A stretch of 64,000 bases of DNA from Chloroflexota bacterium (GTDB taxonomy: Bacteria; Chloroflexota; UBA11872; UBA12225; JAJDUF01): contig JAJDUF010000006.1 in assembly GCA_022826725.1 (NCBI GenBank), positions 1 to 64,000 of the forward strand. The letters run 5' to 3'. A program made the translations under genes and the position numbers. Every line of letters starts with the position of its first letter. Positions within the stretch are counted from its first letter, which is position 1. The notes below the pieces were generated by a model. That model worked only from the letters and a program-made list of their open reading frames with translations. It had not been told where the DNA came from and ran no database searches. Below, in pieces: positions 9,561-18,308 of this stretch.

Positions 9561-9642
9561 CTCACGGCACCAAAGCTGACGGCTGACCGCTCATAGCTGC
9601 TATCATGGCCGGCGCTACAGCACGCCGCAGAGGAGTACGGCC

Positions 9643-10098
9643 ATGACACCGGAAGAGAACCTTGCGAGCCTCGGCATCACCCTGCCGCCGGTCGCCACGC
9701 CCATCGCCAACTATGTCCCCAGTGTACGGACCGGCAACCTGCTCTTTGTCTCCGGCAACGGTCCCAGCGACGATCTCCCCAACCGCACCGGGAAGCTCGG
9801 CGCCGACCTGACCGTCGAGCAGGGTTACGCGGTTGCACGCGACGTCGGCATCAAGCTCATCGCCTCCATCCAGGATGCGGTCGGCGACCTGAGCCGCGTC
9901 AAGCGGATTGTCAAGCTACTCGGCATGGTCAACTCGGCGCCCGATTTCGCCGACCAACCGGCCGTCATCAACGGCTGCTCCGATCTACTCGTCGCGGTCT
10001 TCGGCGACGCTGGAAAACACGCCCGCTCGGCCGTCGGGATGGGTGCACTACCGGGCGACATCGCCGTCGAGATCGAGTTGATCGCCGAAGTCGAGTAG
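9643..10098 (+). CDS. RidA/YjgF/YER057c/UK114-family protein
   Basis: Small soluble protein of 151 residues with the RidA fold, related to enamine/imine deaminases that clear reactive intermediates of amino-acid metabolism. Family features include FVSGNGPSD near residue 35, the RVKRIVKLLGMVNSAPDF strand-helix, and the C-terminal HARSAVGMGALPGDIAVEIE containing the conserved Arg. It belongs to the longer YjgF_like subgroup, so deaminase activity is not assured. GAGGAG lies just upstream of the ATG. Convergent with the prepilin peptidase gene. Confidence 0.9.
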   Translation: MTPEENLASLGITLPPVATPIANYVPSVRTGNLLFVSGNGPSDDLPNRTGKLGADLTVEQGYAVARDVGIKLIASIQDAVGDLSRVKRIVKLLGMVNSAPDFADQPAVINGCSDLLVAVFGDAGKHARSAVGMGALPGDIAVEIELIAEVE

Positions 10099-10101
10099 CC
10101 C

Positions 10102-10869
10102 CTACCGCCCAGCCACGCTGCCCAGCAGGACGTCGCCGCCCAGCAGGACGAAGATCGCTCCGCCCGCGAGGACGGGGCTGTAAGCGAAGGTGCTCCGGCG
10201 CGAGCCGCCGCTGAGGAGAATCACCGCACCTACCAGCCCGCCCAGCAGGAAGGCGCTCAGGAGCGCCGGGAGCACCTGTGGCCACCCCAGGTACAGGCCG
10301 ATCATTGTCGCCAACTTCACATCGCCCAAGCCCATGCCGCCCCGGGTGAGCACAACCAGCGCGCCGAAGATGATGAGCGCCACCAGCCCCCCGTTGAGCG
10401 AGTCCCCCACCCCAACCTCCGGCCAGAGCCACGCGAACAACGGACCGACGACCATTCCGGGGTAGGTCAGCCGATCCAAGACGAGCCGGCACTGCACGTC
10501 CACCGTCGCGATCACTAGCAGCAGCGCGATCAGTACCCCGGCCAACGCCAACTGTAGCCCGGCCCCGAATACGCCTGCGGCGAGGCCGAAGAGCGCCGCC
10601 GTCACCGGCGCCAGCACCCACACCGGCACCCCCGCCGGTTCGTATGCGGCTGGACATTCGGGATGCCGCGGCCGTCGCCAGCCGGCACGCACCCAAGTCG
10701 TGAACGGGAGGCACACCCCGCACGCCCCGCAGCGCCAACCAAGCGGCCCGGTGTAGCGCTGGCGTGACAGGACGAGCGCCGTCGCGGCCGCGCGCACCCC
10801 CAGCCCGACCGCTCCCCCCAGCACAGCCGCAGCAGCCACCCCCAGCGCCGTCAAGAGCCAATCGAACAC
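10102..10869 (-). CDS. A24-family prepilin leader peptidase
   Basis: Membrane aspartic protease of about 255 residues that processes type IV prepilin-like leaders. It has a CxxC-type cysteine cluster (WRCGACGVC ... HPEC) in the cytoplasmic N-terminal part, six or more hydrophobic segments, a first catalytic Asp in ATVDVQCRLVLDRLTYPG, and the second in GMGLGDVK (GxGD). The frame extends further upstream through repeat DNA, so a GTG at 10869 (VFDWLLTALG) is taken as start; this is uncertain. No pilus genes are nearby. Confidence 0.85.
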   Translation of the reverse strand: MFDWLLTALGVAAAAVLGGAVGLGVRAAATALVLSRQRYTGPLGWRCGACGVCLPFTTWVRAGWRRPRHPECPAAYEPAGVPVWVLAPVTAALFGLAAGVFGAGLQLALAGVLIALLLVIATVDVQCRLVLDRLTYPGMVVGPLFAWLWPEVGVGDSLNGGLVALIIFGALVVLTRGGMGLGDVKLATMIGLYLGWPQVLPALLSAFLLGGLVGAVILLSGGSRRSTFAYSPVLAGGAIFVLLGGDVLLGSVAGR

Positions 10870-10909
10870 ACTAATGCAATCTGCGCGTATGACAGGAGAC
10901 CGGTCTCCC

Positions 10910-11176
10910 CCTCTGATTGGAGTAGGTACAGGTTCAGCCCTAGGGGCGCAACATGTTGCGCCCGCCCCCCTTCCACAGGGACAGATTTTTTCTGTAGGGG
11001 CGCGATTTATCGCGCCCAAGCCCCTGTCATTCCCGCGCAAGCGGGAATCCACGTCCCCCCGCCGCAGCGGGGGGGCCACAGGGGGCGCCCCTCACCCCCT
11101 GGACGCTACCCCGCCATTGCGGCGCAAGCCGCAATTCAACCCCCCTCTCCCTCTGGAAGAGGGCCGGGGCGCGGGT
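10910..11176. repeat. Composite intergenic repeat cluster (all four repeat families)
   Basis: The gene-free stretch 10870-11213 is almost entirely repeat. In order: a CTGATTGGAGTAGGTACAGG leader followed by TAGGGGCGCAACATGTTGCGCCC (10941-10963, a perfect 20-bp palindrome at 10944-10963); a second palindrome GGGCGCGATTTATCGCGCCC (10998-11017); GTCATTCCCGCGCAAGCGGG with AATCCA (11026-11051); a GTCCCCCCGC/GCGGGGGGG unit (11053-11087); a stem-swapped ATTGCGGCGCAAGCCGCAAT (11115-11134); and a CCCCCTCTCC hairpin (11141-11176). All recur elsewhere in the window. Confidence 0.85.
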
Positions 11177-11213
11177 GCTATTTACAGCGCTCCTACTCTG
11201 TGCGCTCTGTGGC

Positions 11214-12431
11214 TCAACCCTCGGACTGCAACGCCTCGCGCACCAAGTTCAGCGCATAGAGAACGGCACGGCGGCGTACCGTCACCGGCGATGTCGTCTC
11301 GACCCTCCGATGCTCGTCCCAGTCTCCGTCATGCCCCAGCGCAATGGCGATCCGCTTCCCCCGGCTGCGCTCCGACAGCTGTACGTCCACTGCCGTCACC
11401 GCCAGCCCCAGCTCGGCATCCCACTGCTTCATGGCGCCCACCGCCAGCTCGCGGGCACGCTTCTGCGCCAGTAGGTCGGCGGCCTGCTCGTCTATCGGCC
11501 CCATCGCGCCCGGCGTCAAGGCTACCGGCAGCACTGTCCCGCCCCGAAAGCGGTCGCCCGCAGCCTCACTCAACTCCCCGGCCACCAAGCCGCCCGTATA
11601 GTCCTCCGCCGTCGCAATAGACAGACCACGCGCCTTGAGTAAGCCGGCAACGACGTCCGCCAGCGCCTCGTCGTCAATCCCGTAGATGGAACTACCCAAG
11701 ATGGCCCGCACCCCCGGCTCGAACTCGTCGAGCATCGTGGTCGCAGTCGCTTGATCCGGCGCCTTGGCCGTCACCCGGACGTGAATGCCGTCCTGCTTGG
11801 CATAGGTCGCAATCGTCGGATTGGTCGAGTGAAGGAGCGGATGGATCATCTCCTCGACCGTGGACTCGCCAAGTCCGAGCACTTTCAGGATGCGCGTCAG
11901 GATGATCGTGCCGCCCTGTTGCTGCGCGAGCCGCGGCAGCACCTCATTGCTCCACATGCGATACATCTCGCTCGGCACCCCCGGCATCGTCACGATCACG
12001 CGCCCGCCGCGCTCCACCCACCACCCCGGCGCCGTCCCGACCGGGTTGTCGAGCGCCTGTGCCGAGCGAATGAGCGTCGCCTGCTTGACGTTGCGCTCCG
12101 GCATCACCACGTCGCGCCGCGCGAAGAATGCCCGCAGTTCAGCCTCCAGGTCCGGCTGCACGACCATCTCCTCATCGAGCACGGCGCTGATTGCCTCACG
12201 GGTGAGGTCGTCCTCCGTTGGGCCAATACCGCCCGTGATGACGATGAGATCGGAGCGGTCCCAGGCCCGACGCAGATGATCGGTCAGTCGCTCCAGGTTA
12301 TCGCCAAGCTGGCTGATCCAGTAGCAGTCAATTCCGAGCGCCGACAACTCCTCTGCCAGATACGACGCATTGGTATCGGTGATGTGCCCTAACAGCAGCT
12401 CGGTCCCCACCGACACGATCTCGGCACGCAT
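11214..12431 (-). CDS. cinA: CinA-family protein with degenerate C-terminal deamidase domain
   Basis: 405 residues from the ATG at 12431 (GAGGAAG upstream). The N-terminal half is a MoCF/COG1058 domain (MRAEIVSVGTELLLG, GGIGPTEDDLTREA, GVPSEM), linked to ADP-ribose pyrophosphatase activity in characterised CinA proteins. The C-terminal half aligns with PncC/CinA NMN deamidase, but the catalytic ESCTGG/ESLTGG appears as EDYTGG, replacing the nucleophilic Ser with Asp, and the GIAGP motif is absent (LAVTAVDVQLSERS). NMN deamidase activity is therefore doubtful. Confidence 0.9.
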   Translation of the reverse strand: MRAEIVSVGTELLLGHITDTNASYLAEELSALGIDCYWISQLGDNLERLTDHLRRAWDRSDLIVITGGIGPTEDDLTREAISAVLDEEMVVQPDLEAELRAFFARRDVVMPERNVKQATLIRSAQALDNPVGTAPGWWVERGGRVIVTMPGVPSEMYRMWSNEVLPRLAQQQGGTIILTRILKVLGLGESTVEEMIHPLLHSTNPTIATYAKQDGIHVRVTAKAPDQATATTMLDEFEPGVRAILGSSIYGIDDEALADVVAGLLKARGLSIATAEDYTGGLVAGELSEAAGDRFRGGTVLPVALTPGAMGPIDEQAADLLAQKRARELAVGAMKQWDAELGLAVTAVDVQLSERSRGKRIAIALGHDGDWDEHRRVETTSPVTVRRRAVLYALNLVREALQSEG

Positions 12432-12512
12432 CTTCCTCGTTCCCTTCCCCTGCAGTAGCCGCGGCAGTATAGCAGGGCAAGCAAGTCGCAAAGGCTAGGT
12501 ACGGGACAACCC

Positions 12513-12622
12513 GTAGGGGCGTCCCGTGTGGGCGCCCTGGTCCAGGGCGGCGCTCCCGTCATTGCAACTGACGCCGCAATCCAGCCCCTTCCCGGGCGGG
12601 AGGGGGTTTGGGGGTAGGTCCG
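12513..12622. repeat. Dispersed repeats upstream of the histidine kinase gene
   Basis: Contains a GTAGGGGCGTCCCGTGTGGG variant of the TAGGGGCG hairpin (12513-12537), a GTCATTGCAACTGACGCCGC hairpin variant (about 12558-12583) and a CCCCTTCCCGGGCGGGAGGG unit with TTTGGGGGTAGG tail (12584-12622). A very similar TAGGGGCGTCCC copy is at 62546. Non-coding. Confidence 0.7.
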
Positions 12623-12725
12623 CCGCCTCTCTCCCCGTCAGCGGGTGAATCCCAAGTGCAAACCGACAAGCGACGGCGCCTTCCCGGTGGGTACGGTACG
12701 ATTAAAACCGTCGAGGACACGACCG

Positions 12726-13937
12726 ATGGCACAGTTGGAGTCCACTTCACCAAACGTCACCGCCGCGCCGCGCCCCGCGCCGGCCCGTCGGCGTGCCCTG
12801 TTCACGGGAATACCGCTCTTCTACCAGTTGCTGCTCGCCAACCTGATCGTCGTGCTCATCGGCGCCATCATCGGCACCTCGCTTACGCGCCGGTTCGTCG
12901 AGACGGGAGCCTTTACACCCTGGGTACACGTCCTAATGGTCGTTGCCGCGGTTTCCCTCAGTGTCGTCTTCACCGCCCTCATTCTCTATGCCGCCTTTCG
13001 GCCGATCCGCTCGCTGCGCCGGGCCATCCACCAGTACCGGGCCGGCGACGGTATACCGCACGTGCAGATCGAGCCACGCGGCGACCCCGACCTCCAAGCC
13101 GTGGTCGCGGCGCTCAACAGCCTCTGGGCACGACTCAGTGAGCACCAGCGCCAGCTCGAACGCACCAACGCGCGACTGGCCGAGAAAAACCGTGAAATGC
13201 AGCACCTAGCCGCTCAGGTCATCGCGGCCCAGGAAGAGGAGCGCCGCCGCGTGGCCCGCGAGCTACACGACGAGACGATGCAGTCGCTTGCCGCCCTCAG
13301 CGTGGGGCTGGAGCACGGCCTCCAAGCCATGCCGGCCGAGGTCCCGCGCCTCCGTCAAGCCCACCATCTTGTCGCCCGCCTACAGCGGCTCGCCGAGGAA
13401 ACCCTTGACAACCTGCGAAAGCTCGCCCTTGCCCTGCGCCCTTCCGTCCTCGACGACCATGGCCTCGTAGCCGCTGTCCACTGGCTGGCTTCCACTCACC
13501 AGGATCACCATGGCATTCCGGTCGAAGTCCGGATCGAGGGTGAGCACGCCGCCGGTCGCCTTGCCCCGCCGGTAGAGACGGCGATCTTCCGCATCGTGCA
13601 GGAAGCGCTCTCCAACGTGGCCAAGCACGCCCGCGCCACCTCCGTGCTGGTCCGGCTGCGCGTAGACGAGCGGCTCCTGACCGCCGAAGTGTCGGATGAC
13701 GGCATCGGCATTGACGAGCGCCTCCTTGCCCACCCACCGGCGGAGGGCGCCGCGCTTCCGCCCTCACCAACGGCGGCCGGCGCCCCCCTGGGCCTCTTCG
13801 GAATGCGCGAGCGGGCCGCCCTCCTCGATGGCGAGCTAGTGGTACATCGGCGCACCGACGGCAACAGCGGCACGCTCCTGCGCGTGACCATCCCCCGGCC
13901 ATCGGACACCGCCGCGAGCGAGGACCCGGCCCGATGA
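12726..13937 (+). CDS. NarL-family sensor histidine kinase (HisKA_3)
   Basis: Membrane sensor kinase of 403 residues. Two membrane segments lie at about 36-58 and 72-97 with only a short external loop, followed by a HAMP-like RPIRSLRRAIHQYRAGD, a coiled coil, then the HisKA_3 phosphoacceptor EEERRRVARELHDETMQSL and a HATPase_c domain (IVQEALSNVAKHARA; DDGIGID; GLFGMRERAALL). The tiny sensing loop suggests that the signal is sensed in or near the membrane. Its stop overlaps the start of the response regulator (ATGA), so the two are co-translated. Start ATG 12726 is preceded by GAGG. Confidence 0.93.
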   Translation: MAQLESTSPNVTAAPRPAPARRRALFTGIPLFYQLLLANLIVVLIGAIIGTSLTRRFVETGAFTPWVHVLMVVAAVSLSVVFTALILYAAFRPIRSLRRAIHQYRAGDGIPHVQIEPRGDPDLQAVVAALNSLWARLSEHQRQLERTNARLAEKNREMQHLAAQVIAAQEEERRRVARELHDETMQSLAALSVGLEHGLQAMPAEVPRLRQAHHLVARLQRLAEETLDNLRKLALALRPSVLDDHGLVAAVHWLASTHQDHHGIPVEVRIEGEHAAGRLAPPVETAIFRIVQEALSNVAKHARATSVLVRLRVDERLLTAEVSDDGIGIDERLLAHPPAEGAALPPSPTAAGAPLGLFGMRERAALLDGELVVHRRTDGNSGTLLRVTIPRPSDTAASEDPAR

Positions 13938-14647
13938 CCACGGCGTTAGCCCGCTCGCCCGCCGGTGCGGCCGCCGGCCAGCCGTCGCCTATTCGCGTGC
14001 TCCTAGCCGACGACCACGCCATGCTGCGCGAGGGCATCCGCCTCTCGCTCGAAGCGATGGGCGACATGGTGGTGGTGGCGGAGGCCGCCGACGGCGCCAG
14101 TGCGGTGCAGCAAACGACCCAGACCCAACCCGATGTCGTCGTGCTCGACGTAACCATGCCCCGGCTCAACGGCCTGGAGGCCCTGCGGCAGATCAAGCGT
14201 GCTCATCCCGACCTACCCGTATTGATCCTGAGTATGCACGACAACGAAACGTATGTGGTGCAAGCGCTCCAGGCCGGCGCGAGCGGCTACGTGCTCAAGC
14301 GCAGCGCCGCCCGCGAGTTGGCGGCGGCCATCCGCTCCGTCCACGCCGGCGATGCCTACCTGCATCCCGGCATCGCCAAGCGCGTCATCACGGACTATGT
14401 CCGACGCCTCGATCCCGCCGAGGCCGCCGGCCCCCTCTCCGCCCTGACCGCCCGCGAGCGCGAGGTCCTGCAACTCGCTGCCGATGGCCGCACCGTCCGC
14501 CAGATCGCCGCGCGCCTGCACCTCAGCCCGAAGACCGTCGAGCACCACCGCGCCGCCGCGATGAACAAGCTCGACCTCCACAACCAAACCGACCTCGTCA
14601 AGTACGCCATCCGCATCGGCCTCACCGAACCCTGGAGCACAACCTAG
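13934..14647 (+). CDS. NarL/FixJ-type response regulator (REC plus LuxR HTH)
   Basis: 237 residues. The N-terminal receiver domain has the acidic pair LLADDH, phosphoacceptor Asp in VVVLDVTMPRLNG, the conserved LILSMHD and the Lys in GYVLKRSA. A C-terminal LuxR-type HTH (about 175-230) reads LTAREREVLQLAADG then KTVEHHRAAAMNKL. Overlaps the kinase gene by 4 bp; together they form a two-component system. The target genes are unknown; its own upstream region holds the kinase only. Confidence 0.95.
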   Translation: MTTALARSPAGAAAGQPSPIRVLLADDHAMLREGIRLSLEAMGDMVVVAEAADGASAVQQTTQTQPDVVVLDVTMPRLNGLEALRQIKRAHPDLPVLILSMHDNETYVVQALQAGASGYVLKRSAARELAAAIRSVHAGDAYLHPGIAKRVITDYVRRLDPAEAAGPLSALTAREREVLQLAADGRTVRQIAARLHLSPKTVEHHRAAAMNKLDLHNQTDLVKYAIRIGLTEPWSTT

Positions 14648-14702
14648 CCCTCACTGGCTCTCAACCATCGTCGCGTAATCGTGAAGGCTCATAGGTTGCG
14701 AA

Positions 14703-14728
14703 GGGGCCGCTCACAGCGCTGCGGCCCC
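14703..14728 (+). terminator. Hairpin after the response regulator gene (possible terminator)
   Basis: A perfect 8-bp inverted repeat, GGGGCCGC with GCGGCCCC and a 10-nt loop, lies 56 bp after the regulator stop codon. There is no U-tract after it, so intrinsic termination is uncertain. Confidence 0.35.
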
Positions 14729-14836
14729 AGGAGCACTGGCCCCATTGTGTATCCTGTGACCGAAGGTTAATCTCCGAGCAGTCCGACTATCGGCGCAATC
14801 AGGATTTGCAGGGCGAGTGCAGAAAGAAAACTTGAC

Positions 14837-16135
14837 ATGCTGACCTATATACGCTTGGAGGACTACAAGTGCTTTGAGGTGCTGGAGTTACAGCCGCGCC
14901 GCATCACGGTGCTCATCGGCCCGAACGGCGCCGGCAAGTCTAGTGTGCTCCAGGCGCTCATGTTCCTGCGCCAGTCGCTTGGTCACGAAGATCCCCAGTG
15001 GCAAGGCCCCTTCGTCAACCTCGTCGGCTTTCAGCAAGCACTTCGCAGTGGTGCCGCGGAAAGGGAACTTGCCATTGAGTTTTGGGGAGCGCGTGACCTC
15101 GACGAAGATGTTTTCGGCTTTTCGTACCGAACGGAATTCTCGGATGATGGACTAAGCACCCATGATGCCGACATTGGTCTGCTTGATTGGGGAGGTCGCC
15201 AGCTTAAGGTCTCATGGAACCGGGGTGAAAGTGAAGATAGGGCTAGTTTGGATTTCGACTACAGGGGACGCTTGCAGTGTGAGCTTTCAGTCGACGGCTT
15301 GTCAGCAATCGGGAAACCTCATGGGAGCTTGCGGAGCTATAGAGTAATCGGGTCAGCTTCTAACGAAGAGAGCGAAGAAGCCATCCAGACACAGCGAAGA
15401 TTGCTCGCCACAATCCCGGATGCAATACAATCCTGGCGGTTTGGCCCTCCGGTTCGCGGATTCCTGCAGCATGGCTACGAACTCGCTCCAAGCGCTCTCG
15501 ACGAAATCCATCCGGCCGATTCATACGATAGCCTGGCATCCCGCATTGCCAGTTCACTTGGCTACGAGGACGACGCGAGAGATAGTGTTGCAGCACTCAC
15601 CGAAAGAATCACGGGTGTCCCTATCGAGCACGGCCTTGCAGAGGGAAGACTCGTTGCAGTCAGTGCTAACGGCCAAATGGGAAGAAGAATCCCGATCGTG
15701 AACGAGGGTTTTGGAACGAATCAACTCACGTTCTTGATGTACCAGCTTGTCAAGACACCGGAAGGGGGACTCGCTGGCATTGAGGAGCCAGAGACTCACC
15801 TCCACCCGAAGGCTATTGCGAAACTCGGCGATGTGTTCGTGGAGATTGCGACGAAGGAGGACAAGCAGCTTCTACTTGCCACGCACAGCGATCACCTGCT
15901 CCTGAGCTTGCTCAACAACGTGGCCGAGCGCAAGCTGGCCGCCGACGATCTGGCGGTTTACTACTTCCAGCTAGAGGATGGCAAGGCAACTGCCAACCGG
16001 CAGGAGGTCACGGAAGACGGTTTGGTGAAAGGCGGCCTGCCGGGCTTCTTCGACGCTGCGCTAGAGGCCCAGCGCCGGCACCTCGATGCTGTAACCAAGC
16101 ACCAGCCTATCGAAGCTGTAGCGCAGCAGCCATGA
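14837..16135 (+). CDS. SMC/ABC-type AAA ATPase (AAA_21, DUF3696-like), candidate defence gene
   Basis: 432 residues. Walker A GPNGAGKSS is at 28-36 in an N terminus typical of RecF/OLD-like ATPases (IRLEDYKCFEVLEL). The C-terminal half has GFGTNQLTFL, a Walker B GIEEPETHLHP and the switch His in LLLATHSDHLL. A DUF3696-like tail follows. Central residues about 60-260 form a divergent insert. Base composition across 15.05-15.9 kb is clearly more AT-rich than the neighbours, suggesting transfer. The stop overlaps the next start (ATGA), so it is translationally coupled to a PIN-like protein, as in two-gene ATPase-nuclease defence systems. Confidence 0.85.
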   Translation: MLTYIRLEDYKCFEVLELQPRRITVLIGPNGAGKSSVLQALMFLRQSLGHEDPQWQGPFVNLVGFQQALRSGAAERELAIEFWGARDLDEDVFGFSYRTEFSDDGLSTHDADIGLLDWGGRQLKVSWNRGESEDRASLDFDYRGRLQCELSVDGLSAIGKPHGSLRSYRVIGSASNEESEEAIQTQRRLLATIPDAIQSWRFGPPVRGFLQHGYELAPSALDEIHPADSYDSLASRIASSLGYEDDARDSVAALTERITGVPIEHGLAEGRLVAVSANGQMGRRIPIVNEGFGTNQLTFLMYQLVKTPEGGLAGIEEPETHLHPKAIAKLGDVFVEIATKEDKQLLLATHSDHLLLSLLNNVAERKLAADDLAVYYFQLEDGKATANRQEVTEDGLVKGGLPGFFDAALEAQRRHLDAVTKHQPIEAVAQQP

Positions 16136-16638
16136 AACGTACCTTTGTGCTGAACGAGAACATTGCCATTGCCGCCTCGACGCTGCGAAACGAACGGGGC
16201 CAACACGACCGCACCTCCGCCGAGTTGGTCAACGCCATCGTGGCCAACTGTCACCGGATTGCCTGGAGTCTCGCCCTCTATGAACGGTGGTCACGTCAGG
16301 TACAGACACTCCAGAATCAGGGCAGCGCCATAGCGCCATCATTCATGACACTGTTTTCGCAAGCTAGATTCGTTGATGGCAAATGCCCTTGGCCGGAGAC
16401 CGGTGATCCTCCTCCACTCTCGGGAGAGGAATCCTGGAGCAGCAAGCTCCGAGACGACCGGGATTTCCTACGTCTGGCAGCCCAATTCCCATCTTCTTTC
16501 CTCGTCACGACCGACGAGCCGCTCAGAGAAGATGTAAGCGATCTCGGCTTGGACGAGACGTATACCTTCCAAGTCGTGTCGCCGGCAGAAGCGATTTCCC
16601 TCGCCCAGCAGCAAGACGCTGCCGATAGCCATAACTAA
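16132..16638 (+). CDS. PIN-like protein coupled to the ATPase
   Basis: 168 residues. No family is certain, but the layout resembles a PIN nuclease: VLNENIAIAAS at residues 6-16 in the place of the usual LDTNV strand, a helical middle, then DDRDFLRLAAQF followed by FLVTTDEPLRED near residues 118-140, in the place of the second and third acidic patches. The first acidic residue is Asn, so activity is uncertain. It overlaps the ATPase stop by 4 bp and probably acts as its effector or partner. Confidence 0.6.
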   Translation: MKRTFVLNENIAIAASTLRNERGQHDRTSAELVNAIVANCHRIAWSLALYERWSRQVQTLQNQGSAIAPSFMTLFSQARFVDGKCPWPETGDPPPLSGEESWSSKLRDDRDFLRLAAQFPSSFLVTTDEPLREDVSDLGLDETYTFQVVSPAEAISLAQQQDAADSHN

Positions 16639-16650
16639 GGAGACACGCGC

Positions 16651-18132
16651 ATGAACTTGGTGATGATGGTGCTCGATACGCTCCGCTACGACGTAGTCCA
16701 CCATCGGGGCATCACGCACGTCCACACGCCCAATCTCGACGCTCTGCGCCGCGACAGCGTCAGCTTCAGCGCCGCATTCGGTGAAGGCGAGCCGACCATC
16801 CCGGTGCGCCGTGCCCTCATGACCGGCATCCGCTCCTATCCCTGGCGCTACGAATACGATACGGAGGGGGTATGGCCACGCATTCAGGGTTGGCACAAAA
16901 TCCCGCCGGAGCAGCCCACTATCGCCGAAATCCTGGTCGAGCGCGGCTACAAGACGGCGCTGATCGGGGACGTGTACCACATCTTCAAGCCCACCATGAA
17001 CTTCACACGCGGCTGGGTCAATTGGGAGTTCGTGCGCGGGCAGGAAAGCGACAACTGGCAGGGCGGCAAGCTCGACTCGATCCGCGCCGAGGCCGAGCGC
17101 TGCGTCAAAGGACCGTTCACGCCGCAAGAGCAAGCCGTCTTGATCCAATACCTGCTCAACAAGCAGGCGTTCGCCCAAGTGGACGGCCTGACCTCCGGCA
17201 CTGTCTTCCGCCGCGGCATCGAATGGCTAGAAGCCAACCACGATGACGGGCCATTTGCCCTCTGGCTGGAGGCCTTCGATCCCCACGAGCCGTGGGACCC
17301 GCCGCGCGACTACGCGGATCGCTATTGCCCCGATTTCGAGGGCACGGAGTTCATCCTGCCGCCGGCAGCCGCGCAGGTCGGAACCGAGTTGGAAAAGGAG
17401 CGCACCAAGGCACTGTACTACGGCGAAATCACCTACATGGACGAATGGATCGGCCGCCTACTGGATACGCTGGCTACGCTCGGCCGCCTCGAAGACACCG
17501 TGGTGATGTTCACGTCCGACCACGGTACCGAGCTACTGGATCACGACCGCTTCGGCAAGAGCGCGCCCGCTCTGCACCCGTATACCACCCAGCTCAACTG
17601 GCTGGTGCGCCATCCTTCCCGCGTCGCCGGCGGCCAAGAACTGACCACCTTCGTTCAAGGCCACGACATCCTGCCCACCGCGCTCGACATGCTCGACGTC
17701 GCGGAGCCTGATCGAGACGACACCGCAGTTGCACTCGCCGGCCGCAGCCTGTGGCCGCTGATCCGCACAGCCGGGGGTGAGGCTGTGCCCGGCGCTGCGG
17801 TGGAGGCGGCGCAGTCCGGCCGTGACCACGTGATTACCGGGTGGGGTCCCTACGCCAGCGTACGCGACCGGCAGTGGAACTACATCGTGGACTGTGAGCG
17901 ACCGGACGAGGATACCCGGCTCTTTGATGTCGTCACGGACCCCGGCGAGCACCGCAACCTCGCCGCAGACCATCCCGCCGTCGTCCGCGAGTGCCGTCGG
18001 CGCCTCGAAAACCTCCTCGGCCGCGACCTACCGACCACCTTCCCCAGCCAGTATGTTTCGGGCGACGCCCCGGCCCGGCTGTACTACGGCTCCCGCGCTC
18101 CCCAAGCGGATCAAGAGGCCGGATTCGTCTAG
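16651..18132 (+). CDS. Sulfatase-like hydrolase with Thr at the nucleophile position
   Basis: Alkaline-phosphatase-superfamily protein of 493 residues without signal peptide. Metal-site elements are visible: MVLDTLRYD at the N terminus, DPHEPWDPP, and TSDHGTELLDHDRFGK. The sulfatase signature (C/S)xPSR reads TIPVRRALMTG, so the residue normally converted to formylglycine is Thr. This suggests a phospho- or phosphono-ester hydrolase or transferase rather than a classical sulfatase. A paralogue with the same motif lies at 47268-48644. It starts 13 bp after the PIN-like gene, with AAGGAG upstream. Confidence 0.9.
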   Translation: MNLVMMVLDTLRYDVVHHRGITHVHTPNLDALRRDSVSFSAAFGEGEPTIPVRRALMTGIRSYPWRYEYDTEGVWPRIQGWHKIPPEQPTIAEILVERGYKTALIGDVYHIFKPTMNFTRGWVNWEFVRGQESDNWQGGKLDSIRAEAERCVKGPFTPQEQAVLIQYLLNKQAFAQVDGLTSGTVFRRGIEWLEANHDDGPFALWLEAFDPHEPWDPPRDYADRYCPDFEGTEFILPPAAAQVGTELEKERTKALYYGEITYMDEWIGRLLDTLATLGRLEDTVVMFTSDHGTELLDHDRFGKSAPALHPYTTQLNWLVRHPSRVAGGQELTTFVQGHDILPTALDMLDVAEPDRDDTAVALAGRSLWPLIRTAGGEAVPGAAVEAAQSGRDHVITGWGPYASVRDRQWNYIVDCERPDEDTRLFDVVTDPGEHRNLAADHPAVVRECRRRLENLLGRDLPTTFPSQYVSGDAPARLYYGSRAPQADQEAGFV

Positions 18133-18174
18133 CCCACCGGAAGGCGAGGCCAGCGGTTATGAGGCAGCCAAGGG

Positions 18175-18246
18175 TACCCCCGGGGTGATTCGAACACCCG
18201 ACCCACCGCTTAGAAGGCGGTTGCTCTTCCACTGAGCTACGGGGGC
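18175..18246 (-). tRNA. tRNA-Arg (anticodon TCT)
   Basis: A full cloverleaf can be drawn on the minus strand: acceptor GCCCCCG with CGGGGGT (one G-U end pair), D arm GCTC/GAGC, anticodon stem ACCGC/GCGGT with loop CTTCTAA (anticodon TCT at 18214-18212), and T arm GGGTG-TTCGAAT-CACCC. Discriminator A; CCA is not encoded. It lies 62 bp downstream of mdh on the same strand. Confidence 0.95.
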
Positions 18247-18308
18247 AGAACAAGTGCGTTTTCGCTGCGCGGTAAGCACAGCGACCCGCGGCTGACCGCT
18301 GAATGCTC

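Noticed and set aside
9968..10861. 297-residue minus-strand frame
   Set aside because: Shadow of the prepilin peptidase and ridA-like genes; repetitive Gly/Arg composition.
10910..11176. Possible CRISPR array
   Set aside because: Repeats are of different families, are palindromic, have no regular spacers, and the same units are dispersed through the window.
10874..11620. 248-residue plus-strand frame
   Set aside because: It translates through the palindromic repeat cluster and then antisense to cinA; Pro/Arg-rich with no fold.
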